A stretch of 64,000 bases of DNA from Volvox africanus (Eukaryota > Chlorophyta > Chlorophyceae > Chlamydomonadales > Volvocaceae). The notes beneath the pieces were generated by a model. It was not told the origin of the DNA and searched no databases. It saw only the letters and a program-made list of their open reading frames with translations. Below, one piece after another: positions 1-11,700 of the stretch; the stretch's first letter is position 1; each line of letters begins with the position of its first letter. Position numbers and translations under genes: made by a program. The stretch lies in assembly GCA_030268105.1 (NCBI GenBank), contig BSDZ01000015.1:2755501-2819500 (forward strand), in the 5' to 3' direction.

Positions 1-54
1 TGTGCATCACACATTCGCGCTGCTTTGTGCCCCTCCCTTGTGCTGCTCCCTCAG

Positions 55-219
55 GTGGATGGAGCTGTGGACGTGTCATGGGTGACACCCCGCGTGCTGG
101 TTACCGAGCAGCTGGTGGGACTGAAGGGTCGTCTGGACACTTGGATCGGCAAATTAGGGGCGGTGGCAGCGGCCCTGGAGAATGAGAGCGTGGGGATAAT
201 GGCGGTAACGGCGGTATAA
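55..219 (+). CDS. RPN9: 26S proteasome non-ATPase subunit RPN9/PSMD13, last exon (5' partial)
   Basis: This is the final exon of a gene that starts left of the window. A pyrimidine-rich acceptor ends in CAG at 52-54, and the exon reads 54 codons to TAA in phase 0. The peptide contains VSWVTPRVL followed by LVGLKGRLDTWIGKL. That matches the extreme C-terminal helix of PSMD13/Rpn9 (family pattern: W-x-Q-P-R-V-L, then a KxRL-x-W-x-x-K helix). In that family this helix follows the PCI domain and helps assemble the lid of the 26S proteasome, which acts in cytosol and nucleus. The tail ends MAVTAV. Only about 54 of roughly 380 residues are present, so the call rests on this short stretch. Confidence 0.72.
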   Translation: MDGAVDVSWVTPRVLVTEQLVGLKGRLDTWIGKLGAVAAALENESVGIMAVTAV

Positions 220-2178
220 ACCGGTATGCCCCATGCAATTGGGGAAAGAGGGGCTAAGGGTAGGCATGCAAGGGAGCCGGTTTGAGTCCGTGCCTTTCAG
301 TCAGTTCGTTTCTCGCTTGGGGATATTACCTGACAACGACATATTTGCTTTCCTTCCTTGCATCAGTAACGACGATGCACGTAATCATGCCGCCATCAGT
401 GCGAGTTTAGATAGGGGGGTTTCGCGTGGTTGGGTGGTTGCTGTCGTGTGCATTCCGAAGGCCTGGTACGGGGAAATACGAAGTCAAGAAGCGCACTCGG
501 AATACCCGAGGATGACAAAAGACATGGGGGTGGAAATGTCGGTTGTCTTCTGGGGGCAAGGAAAGGTGCATGTTGTTTGGTTCTGAGGGGTTCGCGACAG
601 CAACAGGTGGTTGGGGTGCAAGGGCTTTACATTGGGGGAAAGGTGTGGAAGTACAGGTGCAGAGAGTAACGGTGTTTTTGCGCGGGTCCCGGGACGAAAT
701 CTTTAGGAAGGTCGTGTGCGCTGACACAGAGGCGGTGCAGAATACAGTGGACGGGCTGCGGCCAAGTATGGGGACCCCTTAATTGATTCTCCATTTGCTC
801 GGTGGGCGGATAAAAGTCATCATCTAAAGCAAGGGAGGGTGTGGACAGCTTAGGTTGAGGTACAGTTTCCTGGTGGCAAGGGATATCCGAAGATAAGGGA
901 GACTGGACCAGCCAGAGGTTACGAGATGCAATCTGCTGGTGGTGAAACCACCGGCAAGGTAAGAAGGTACATACCCACTTTTAAAGAAAAGCAGCAGCGG
1001 ACGGAAGGAACTTAAAGAAAAAACCGGCGCGGAAGAACCGACTCCGTGCATATTAGTTGTCAAGTTGCATGGCTGCTAGAGGCGGTATACCACAATCGTG
1101 CAGAGCCAGGGAGGGCGAGGGAATCGTACCTCAGTCGTGTTGCACACAGCGTAGGTTTCTTTCTGCAGTTTAGCAGTTCACGAGGCTTGTAGACGGGGGC
1201 TGTTGCGCCATGATGACAGCCGTGTACTGCACTTGCGGATGCTGTTGCAGGGTTTGAAGTCTTTACTAACTGCCGGAAGGAGGCGTGGAGCACACCTCTG
1301 CAGCGTTGAACTGGGTGCTTGGCTTATCGGCAAGGTAGTTAATGCGCAACGAGATGCACCATGGCTGGTCAGCATTAAGGGGGCCTCAACTCTCGAACAG
1401 GTGGAGGCAGGGAAAGTTAGTCCTGTTTTGGCCAGTAATTAAAGCGGCATGCCTTAGCAAACCCTGGGCCCCGTTGCGCATCGAGGCCAGTATGCGTGAG
1501 GCGTTACAAAGCAGACTCCCTGAACCTAGGCAATCCCATCTTTCCTGTGGCGATGACATGTCTTCAGTGTCAAGGTGGCCCGAACCTGCCATTGGCACGA
1601 AAGCTAGAAGGAAAATAAACAGAGTTTCAGGCTCGTCTGATCGCCCTATGAAAAATCCTCACAGTTTTGGCGGATAACGTAACCCTTTAGGAATGTGTTT
1701 TAAGGTCGAAGATGCCCGCGTAGAGGCAAGGCACATGCGCGCAGATGTACAGGGTTAGCGTCTTACGTTGCGCTTTTAGGCGATGCGAATGAAACATTTA
1801 TAATGCATACGGATGATGTACCGGAGAACAACGCCGATATTATGACACAAAAGGGCAAATATCGTCCCTTTGCAAGGATAGGCGGGTAATCTCTGGTTCT
1901 CTTCAGCTAAAGATACGCTCCCCGTCATTACATAATAGTATGCAGCTTAAGTTGTGAGCCGAGAACAGGTTTGGGATGATGTACGAAGCTGTCGGCTAGT
2001 TCTCTGAGTAGGTATCGGTAGTATTGTGACTGATTTTAAAGCAGATAGATGGAGGACTCGTAGGATTAAGTAGACCTCTATATGTACGGCCAACACTATT
2101 CACCGGGAAGGAAGCTCCGTTTGATTACGGTCCTAGGTGCGCCTTTTGTTTAAGTTTTCCTTGATCTCCTCCACGAAC
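220..2178. other. Intergenic region between RPN9 and the PDIL5-like gene
   Basis: About 2 kb between two genes on the same strand. It should hold the RPN9 3' UTR and the promoter of the next gene. Short open frames occur on both strands, but none has splice signals with phase continuity or a recognisable domain. The part after about 1680 is richer in A and T. No RNA gene or transposon terminus was seen. Confidence 0.5.
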
Positions 2179-5100
2179 ATGGCGCGCTTATTTTCTAAGC
2201 TGAAAGCGATCGACTTCTTCAAGAAGATACCAAGGTTTGGATTTTTCGACTATCCTCTGGGACAGGTCACGTTCAGGTTACTTTGCAGAAATCTAATAAG
2301 ATAACAATTACTGTCTGCAGTGATCTTACGGAAGCAACGTTGACAGGAGCATGGCTTTCGTTACTGGCCGCTGTGATCATGGTTTTCCTGTTCGCTGCGG
2401 TAAGAGTTCGGGTATCTCAAGTCTGCTGCTGTGTTGCCACGCTCCTGTTAAAGTGTCCTTGGCAGCTTCCGTGCGGTATGGCACGGGCAGGCGACCTGGC
2501 AGAGACAACAGTTACACAGCATGTTCGCCGTCTTAACAGGAACTCGCGTCCTTCCTATCGACGACAACTTCAAGCCAGTTAGTCGTAGACCGCAGTCCTC
2601 CGAATGAGCTTCTAAAGCTGAACTTTAATATAAGGTATGCACCATGACGGCCTTCGAAACCCAACGTACGACGGCGTCTCTCAGGCGTCTAGGTCTACAA
2701 CCCCCGCGACTTTGGCATGCCCACCCCCTTTCTCCCCTGCTCCTTGCAGCTTTCCAGCGCTGTCGTGCGAGTTCGCCACCGTTGATGTCAGCGACTCGCT
2801 GGGAACGGTGAGAACAAATGCAGCTCCTCTCATTAATGGGCAAGGTTCAGGCCGGGTGCTCGATTCAAGCTTACGCCATTCGTGTCCTGCTTTTCCAACG
2901 TGGCAGCTGGTCGGTTTGATTGGGCGCACGTCAAGTACACCACGGCGAAATTTCTTCCTGGGCCTTACCTCCTTTAACCTCTCCTGTAACCGGGTTGAGC
3001 CTTTCCCTCCCTCCGCTCGCCCTCCGCCATGTTTCCTTTACATTTTCGGCAATAGAGACGTATGAACCTCACTAAGACGGTTCGCAAAATGGCCATCGAC
3101 GTCGAAATGGTGCGCGTGGTAAGTACTCGGGGCTCGGCTGCGGACCGGGATGGCGCACAGGACACATAGAATTATAGATCATGCTTGATTAGCTTACCGT
3201 GGAATGTACTCACAATCAATTGGAACAAAATAGGAAAGTGGCATAATGCATCGCCCCTAGCTGGACATTTGGGTCTTTGGAAAAGAGAAACTGATACAGG
3301 ACATAGGGAAACCCTTTAACCCAAACCCAAACCAGGCGGGTGGGACCAGCAGCACAGCAAGTCGCGTGACATAGCAGGCCTAGTGTCATTATCCCGGCGA
3401 TTTGGGCTGTGGCTCTAACTCACGGTCACCAACCCCAGGGCTCTGCGGTGGAAGACACCTCCCACAAGCCAGGGCCCAAGTACGACGAGGAGGGCCGCTT
3501 TGACGAGGATCAGGACATTGACATCACAGCGGTGGGTGATCAGGGGAAGTGGAGTGATGAGCCTGATGGAGGGCGGCTGGGTATGGCAAAGATTAACGGC
3601 GGCTTGTTTAGAAATACAAATCACAGAACATGGGAGTCCCTCATGGGGGAAATGGAGCGGGCGGGACCAGGATGATACACCGGGGGCTCGCGGCGGCCGC
3701 TGCGCCCTTGTCGTCATGGCAGGCGCTGTGACTATGCAGTCCGTCATTTGTTGGCGGCGGTGGTGGTGGGGTTGGATGTGGGTGACTGAAGGGGTGGCGA
3801 TGGTACTGATGGTGATGGTGACTGTGTGTGTGTGGGGGGGGGGGATGTTTCCAGCTGCTGCGTTGCGGCAACGAGCTGCAAGCTGGTCATGAACTCTCCT
3901 GAGTCGTGGTGGTCGGTCGAAGGTTTGGCAGCTGCCTCCAGCGGATCTGGTTGCAGTGGAGAGGGGGGAGGGATGAGAAACGCTGATTCCGTCGAAGCGA
4001 AGCGTCCTGTGTATGCGGGTATCCAAAGTGGGGACACAGATCGCTTTCTGTCGGTCATAGAGGCCTGGCGTACCCCTTATTTAGAGGGGGATCCATGCTT
4101 TTAGAGCTTTACATGTGGCACTTCGGTTGCTTCGTCTGTCCGGTCCTACTTCTTATCGCATCGCATCACTGGGGTAATGTACGCGCGTTCTGTTAGTTAA
4201 GTCGCCCTTTGGGAGTGAAGTCGCCCTTTGGGAACGAGGCCAGACGCCATCATCATCCGACCATCAGGTGGTGGTTGGTGAATCTCATTCTTCAGCGGCA
4301 GTATCAGGACGCGTTTACCCGCCTTCCCCTTTTCGCTGATGCACTGCAAATCGTGGGCCCTTCCCCACCCACCCACGGGCCCAACCGACCCGCAGCCGCT
4401 TTCCCACGTCAATTTTGAAGCGACGCTGGCGCGGTACCCCATCGTGATCATCAACTTCTACGCTCCGTGAGTTGGTGGCGCCCCTTTGCCTACTAGATAT
4501 TTGTGTCTATTGCTTGTCGCGTGGCACATGTACGTCGCCCCCGGCAGAGTTGTTTGTGTGTACGTATTTGATGTACGTACATGTTATTTACGTATTTGTT
4601 GTACATATCTAGTGTACGTATATTTGCATGTGTGTACAAGTTGTGTGTACCTATGTGAATGTGTGCAATGCTGCATGCGCCACAAACCTGCGTTGCAATT
4701 ACCTTTTACCACGCCCCCATGTCAGTCATGCCAATCGTGCCAATCATGGCAGGTGGTGCCACTGGTGCCAGCGGTTGGAGCCGACCTGGGAAGCGGCCAC
4801 GAAGGAGGTGCATGACAAGTACCCCGAGTGGGACGGCCGAATTCGGTTCGCGAAGGTACGTAACCTGAAATATCATCAGACACCAGAACACTCGGAAACA
4901 GAGCTTCAACAGCACATTGACTATGGTTGCGTGATGGAGAGGGGTTGAGATTCAGTGCGCAGAGATGGCGGGGTGGAGTAAAGTGCGGTGGAATAGGATG
5001 GGGGTTTTAGCAGCTTCTGTACGGCAGTCTCTTCAGGTCTCGTGTATTCACCACTATCGTCGTCGTCGTTGTCGTCCACCACTATCGTGGTTAGTCATCC

Positions 5101-8100
5101 TTTACAGCAGCATCTTCAGCGGTATCATATCTCATTTATTCGACGTCTACCCACCCCCTACCTCGCCCTACCTCGCCCTACCTTCTTTCCATGCCTCCTT
5201 CTCCGCAAAGGTGGATTGCACGCAGGAGATGGAGCTCTGCCGGGACCACTTCATTCAGGGCTTCCCGTCCATCCGAGTGTTCCGGAAGGGCCACGACGAC
5301 ATCATGATCGGGGAGACGCACCAGCACGAGTCATACCTCGGTAAGAGGGAGTGAAGCGAGGATGCGAGCGTAACAAGTACTTTGGGGGGCTGGGCCCGTA
5401 GGCTTGGAATGGAGGAGGGGTGGGATGAACGGGTGGGATGAACGGGTGGGATGGGGTGAATTCTAAATTCCGTGACGGGCTTATGACCGCTTCCCGAAAC
5501 GAGGAATTCTCGGAAGTCAAACCGAGCAGCTCGTCTCCCCGAGCGCGCTCCGTCCGCGTCTGACTGGCTGGGTCCGCCGTTTCCATGAACTACTTTCCAT
5601 TCAGATCTCAGTTGAAATATTGGCTTCCTTGCATTCGCACCCGTTTCTCCACTCCGACTCTCCCACTCTCCCATTCCATCACTCTCGCACTCCCACTCAC
5701 GCTCGCTCAATCACTCGATCCCTCGATCGCTTGACGGCTAGGTCGCTTGCTCCATGCACGCTCTCTTCCGTAAGTCATTAGCTTACGTCCCGATTTTGGT
5801 CCTCTTTAAATGCGTGCCAACGGAAGTGGCCTCTTGCTATCTTACTTTCATGTACACATAAAACCGCATACACACACATACAGACATATGAACGCACACA
5901 CACGCAGGTGACCGTACCAAGGAGTCTCTTGTAGCTTTTGCGGATAGTTTGGTGCCCTCCGCTGGCCAGCCCCACCGCAAACACGCCGCGCTGGCTGCGG
6001 CCCCTCAGGTGAAGTGGGAGCCCGTGTAAGAAACACCGGATAATAGAGGGGAGGGTAGACATGGAATAGAGCAAGAGCAGGAACAGCATGCTGTGCTGCG
6101 CAATACCTCTGGACCGAGCTCGGGGGCTGAGAGGCAAGCTTTGTGATCTTGGAAAATGCACATGGGCTTGTTTAGAAAATGCGCGCCACCTCTCCTTTCG
6201 CCCCGCTTTCATCCCGCTTTCACTCACCAATCCTCCTCTGCCCCGACGTGCACCTACTGCCATCACCCGACCGCCACTGCCCACCACCACCACCCCCGTC
6301 ACCATCGCAACCATCGCCACGATCGCCCCCGTCAACACGCTCATAATCCTCATGCTCTCAGACTTCCGGCTGCAACCTGGCCGGCTTTGTGATGGTGAAG
6401 AAGGTTCCGGGTACTCTGAGCTTCGTCGCACGGTCCGAGGGTCACTCGTTCGACCATGCCTGGATGAACATGACCCACCTGGTCCACTCCTTCCACGTGG
6501 GAACCAGGCCATCGCCGCGGAAGTACCAGCAGCTGCGTCGGCTGCATCCAGCCGGTTAGTGGAACGGGGCAGCGGAGGGGAAGGCCGAAGGGCGTTCGTC
6601 GTCCGATTCTGTACCCATTCAACTCCGTCACCAGCTTCCTTGTTAAATGAAAAGGGCTAACCATCCCACCGAAAGGCCTTCGGATTTTCTATGCGTCTCG
6701 ATGGCTAGTTTCACGTTGAAACCCAACGGAAGGCTCTATTCGGAAGAAAACCTTCGGGGTGTTTTGATACGTGTTCATCTTCATCGCACTGCAGTTTTTC
6801 TACTGTTTTCGGTCCCAAACCCGCACACGCACACACGCCTGGGGTGTATCGTAAGGCTATTATTTAAGGCTATTCTTTTCTTCTCGGGGTCAGTCTGGGT
6901 CAATCGTCTATTGGATCGGACATCCTTGCACCCCACCGTCCCCACCCACCGCCAGAGGACGCGAAGGAGCCCGTTGAGGTCTTCTCCAATTGCGGTTTCC
7001 TCTTTCCCAGGGGAGGACTCCTTCAGATTGCAGATCTTAACAACCCATTGTAACCCTGTCTCGCAACGGACTTCCCTGCGCGACCTGAAAATGACATCGG
7101 ATATTATCTGTTTGGCCAACCTCAATCCATCCGCCATGATATTTGTGTATGTGTATATAAATATATGTATATATGGCGGCCCAAAAGGTCATGTTATGTT
7201 ATAGAGGGGGTATATTTGATGTCTTGTATAATGTAATATGTATATACCCCCTCTATAAACCTTCAACCAAATCACTTCCTTCTGTTCCAATACTGATCAG
7301 AGACGCGCGCTCCCCGCTCTCGCCGTCCTCGACTGTCCTCAATATCCGGCCCAATAGGCCTAACCGCCGATTGGGCGGATAAGCTCCGAGACCAGTTCTT
7401 TCTGAGCGAGCACGCCCAATCTACCCACGAACACTACTTGCAGGTGGGCGCACCTTCGGAAGGGAGGGAAGGGGCAGATGGACTGAGGAGGTATACTTTG
7501 GACAACGACGGGGGCCTGAACGGGGAGGGAAAGGTCACAGCTCCAGACGCGCTTTGTGACTGGCACGGTTCCCTTCAAACCAGGGTTGGAGTGGGGTCGG
7601 GCAAAGAGGGTGCTGATTAGTGCCGCTGTTATGAGGGTTTAGATTTCAGGGCATTGTGAATGGGCCAGAGCTTCAGTGGTGCAACCATCGCCGCAGGTAA
7701 CGGACACGGCATGCACCACCCGGCGCGATGGTGGCGCCGGGCGTTACCACCATGAACACGCGTCGTTGCTTGTCCAATTACTAAAGCGGTTTAGCCTCTT
7801 ATACCTCAAATTCCAAACTTAAATTTCTGTCGCTTTTGGTTATCAGGATCTGTCCTTCGACATCCCTGCCGGACATTCATCTTGTTTGAATAAATTGGAT
7901 ATTGAATAAATTGGAGCGCAAAAACATTTCCTCAGTTTTACAATCGTATACCCTTCCTCCCGTCCGGTGTGCTGACTACAGGTGGTTTTGACGACCATCG
8001 AGCCCCGCCGATCACGGCACGCTGGCTCGTACGATGCGTATGAGTACACGGCACATTCGCACACGTACCAGTCGGACGCCATCCCTTCGGCGCGTATTAC

Positions 8101-8752
8101 GTACGACCTCAGCCCCATTCAGATCCTTGTGCAGGAGACCGCCAGGCCTTGGTGAGGCTTTATTTAGCTGAAGGCTGCAGAGCATGGCTGTCATGAGCTA
8201 AGGAATGGGAAACGGAGCGAGCCAAGCGGAGTGATAGCGCCACCAGGAATTTCACTCTGCTTGCCAATACTCAATACGGACAGAACTCAAGGGGTCGAGG
8301 GACGTTAATAGTCACGATGTCATTGTAGTTGCACGCATGTCAAGTGCCAGATATGCAGCTTGCTGGTATTATCGTTATTATCGGGTGCCAGGCGCCGGCT
8401 CAAGTCGTCACCGTCGCACCTGCCGTCTCTTTTCCCCGCGTTTTCCATCTCCGTTTGCCGTTCCTTCTTGCCCTCCTATCTGCCATGCGGGCATGCACAC
8501 CTGAGACCTGTTTATACTGGATGGATACCTAGTGAGCGATCCCAGCCTGGAATGTCTGAAGTCGTTTCGATTCTCTTATCATCTCTATCGCGATATCCAT
8601 AGCTTTTTATTTGCCGGGGCCGCAGGTACCATTTCCTGACCACTAGCTGCGCGATCATCGGTGGCGTGTTCACCGTAGCGGGTATCCTCGATGCGCTGCT
8701 GTATCAAAGCATGAAGGTTGTCAAGAAGATGAACCTCGGCAAACAGGGCTGA
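2179..8752 (+). CDS. PDIL5-3/4-like protein: ERGIC domain with inserted thioredoxin domain
   Basis: A complete gene of 14 exons encoding 474 residues. Exons: 2179-2234, 2321-2399, 2540-2634, 2750-2807, 3056-3118, 3439-3531, 4396-4466, 4753-4855, 5211-5340, 5908-6008, 6362-6554, 7358-7443, 7982-8151, 8626-8752; all phases join. The start MARLFSKLKAIDFFKKIP matches the N-terminus of plant PDIL5-3/4. A transmembrane helix (about residues 28-46) precedes the first ERGIC lobe (VVDRSPPNELLKLNFNI). A thioredoxin domain carries WCHWC at 173-177 (redox pair C174/C177) and IQGFPSIRVFRKG. The second ERGIC lobe includes FVMVKKVPGTLSF, MNMTHLVHSFHVG and YDLSPIQILVQE. It ends with a second membrane helix (about 434-458) and a KKMNLGKQG tail. 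In the family these are ER/Golgi-cycling membrane proteins with a lumenal disulfide-exchange domain. The length is close to land-plant members (about 480). Confidence 0.93.
5411..5455 (+). repeat. 13-nt tandem repeat, about three copies
   Basis: The unit GGGTGGGATGAAC is repeated nearly three times in the intron between exons 9 and 10 of the PDIL5-like gene. The last copy diverges to GGGG. It is a short G-rich minisatellite with no evident function. Confidence 0.7.
7199..7258. repeat. Perfect 17-bp inverted repeat with 26-nt spacer
   Basis: The left arm at 7199-7215 (TTATAGAGGGGGTATAT) is exactly complementary to the right arm at 7242-7258. The element lies in the intron between exons 11 and 12 of the PDIL5-like gene. 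The spacer is AT-rich. It could form a strong hairpin in the pre-mRNA, or be a tiny MITE-like remnant. No clear target-site duplication flanks it. Confidence 0.8.
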
Positions 8753-11700
8753 GCGCCGGAAGGCATGGCGCCGGTCAAGCATCCCTTTCATGGCAACTGA
8801 GTCGTAATGGCGCCGACTTCATGCAACTGTCTGGCTAGATGGGGTAAGGAAAATGCAGGGGAGGGGATGTTGACAGAGGTGTTACACAGCTGGTGCGCTG
8901 TTGCCGTTGCCTTGGGCGGAGTGGGTTGGTGATGGGACGGTGGCTTTATGGGTAGGGAACGCTTAGGTAGCTTTGGAAAGGTAACGGGCATTTCGAAGAC
9001 ACGGGCGTGATTCATGCGGGTTAAGGATCTGTGGGAGCGGAGATGAACGGCTACGCGAGGAACTGCTATGTGTGGCAGATTGGGACTGAGGAGTGGGCAT
9101 CGGCGAATGGGTGGTAAGACGTACGTGCGTGATGATGCAGTAAGCAGAGGTCAGTAGTGACAATTTTGCGAGATGAATTGAGAATTTAGATGTGGCGGTA
9201 TCGGTAGATCCACGCCATTTTTTATGCACTCTGTTCTTCAGACTGGTTCCGGCAGCCATAGAGCTAGCTGAGCCGCCGATGTTATTGCATTTTTACAAGT
9301 TAGGTTAAATGGTCAGGTGGTTATAAACTGCATGGACTGCAGATCAATCGCGACCCAGAAGAACATGACGTATAGCGCGCATATGCGTAACCACACCCGT
9401 CTCGCCAGTCAAGGACAAAAGGATTTGCGTATGGGGGACCAAAGGCAGGAGGGGGCGGCAGTATCGCCAACGAGTACGACCATCTCTCATACTCGTAAGT
9501 ATTTATGTATAGGCGAGTACAAACGACACATGCGCGCACATAATTGCATACAGCAACACCTCGGGTGGCCCGGGGATAGAAAGACCTTGAACAATTTAGC
9601 AGCATTACACGAGAGGCGGCAGTACTCTCTTAAGGAGAGAACCGCCTCCAAGATGTGTCTCTGCCAGGATGTGGCAAGTTTAGGGATTCACTGTTCACAT
9701 TATTTCCTATTACCATTAAAACAATAATATTTCGAATCTGTCGTGCCAAATCACCACTTCATCATAGGGTTGAGGGATCGACGATTGCCGTACACTGATA
9801 ATCCCTCTGGCTACGGTACTTGGGCGCATACCCCGCTCCGGATGTACTAAGCACGGCACCCTCGGGGCCCCGCAATAGGAGAATATGGATATCTGCTCAA
9901 GAGAACGTAAGTAGCAGCAGTACAACCCCAAATAGGAAAGTCCCAAGACCATGCCAACAAACGTACCGGCGGACGAGGCGCAAGAGAAGCATTGCGCAAG
10001 CAGACCGAATGGACTTTCAACGTTTAGGGCCAGGAAAATAGTTGGCACGAGCCAAGCGGCTTTGGCGTCAGCATTCAAGATCGCGCCCATGCGTGGCTTT
10101 CCCCCATTCCGGTGGCGGTCGCCTTGGAGGGCCCGTCAACTGGATGACACGAACTGGAGATGGCTAGTGGACGCTCAAGCATCAATTCCCAGGCCACCAA
10201 CGCCCCGACACGACCGGCTGTCATGACAGTTTGGAGCAAAAGTAGTAGCTGCAAAAGCAGCAGATGCAGCAGTTAGCAGCAGCACGAAGCAACATCAGTA
10301 CCTACAGCGCCAAAATAGTGCAGTGGATCGGCAGCGGTGGGTAATACATAAATACAAGCAGTACGTACAAAAGCAAAAGCGCCAATTTCCTATTCTACGG
10401 GTCTAGGACCTCATCTTATCGCCGCACAAAAGATGGTTGCCGGAGCAGTGTGCCGGTAAACGCCAGCGCACACTCGTACCACACCGGAACACAGCAAGGC
10501 ATCGCCGTGGAGAAAAGAAGTCAGGTGATGAGGTGATGACCCTCCCTCTTCGGACTGGAAAACCCGAAACCGAGACTGCGCGCAGCTGTGAATTATTGGG
10601 GCCGGAAATGGCTACAATAGCCATAAAAACCATTTTTCCAGCCTCACGTTCCATCATGCAACCCCCCAGCCCAGCACACCGCGGCAAGCCTCGTGACGAC
10701 ACAGAGCAGGGAATTGGTGTATCCATTGGTGCACTATGGCGCGAAGCTACACGCGATTTTCGTCACCAATTTGGCGCATCCCTCCCAGGAAGCCGTTCCC
10801 ACCCATCCTTGCGTGGTATTTTCAGGCGTGGAAAGCTGAAGGTACGCGACGGGCAAGCTCGATCACTTTCCATTCGCATACAAATCATGCATACCCACTA
10901 ACGACGCAATAGCCACCGACCATGCAGCCGTCGTCCCCATCAGGCATCTACCTAGCCCTTTACAGTACAGCACTGCACGGCTCTCCACCACGTTGGTTCA
11001 CGCTACGAAACGGCATAGGCGACGAGGTAACACACACGCGCCCCCGCCTTGCCCGCCCGCAAAAAACGCACTCAGTTACCCCCACTTAAGCAAACCAAGC
11101 CAAGCCACACCGCCCACCCACCAGTCAGCTACCGCACATCCCAAGAGCAGCCTTCCAGAGAGCGGCTATGCCAAGTGTCGCGGCACAAATACATAGACGT
11201 TCAAAAGGGGCATATTATTATCATTTTCATTCATAGCTAAGCCTGTGACCAGTTCATCTCCTGCAGGCCGGGGCACGCATTCTTCTTCCTGTCCCCATAT
11301 CCACAACCCCGCCTGCCGCAGTGTACCACCACCATATCCGCATCCAAGCATGTCGTGTAGGGTGGTCTTTTGCGACTCTTATTTGTTTGTGCACGCTCGT
11401 AATCCGCGCCGGCATTATGTGGTAGTATGATGCGCGACGATTTCGTCGCCGTCCCCATGTCCGACGGGATGCCTTCTTCTCTCTGGCAAAGCGAGGCGGC
11501 TCATAAGGCCGCCGCTTATTCCGCACATCAGCAACAGTGTAAAGCAGCAACAAAGCAGCGACAGCAGCAGCCCCCAAACCGAACGACGTATGCCGCCACA
11601 GTTATCACATACTCGGAATAAACCACCCACGGGTCCTGCATTAGTAGCATGCTCGCCTCCCGCTCCCCTTCCGGCCCCCATTAAACTATTCACGTCCGTT

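Noticed and set aside
3308..3335. Telomere-like AACCC repeat
   Set aside because: Only three irregular units in the intron of the PDIL5-like gene; too short to separate from chance.
10437..10901. 154-codon plus-strand frame
   Set aside because: No domain, opposite-strand frame also open, basic low-information composition, no splice context.
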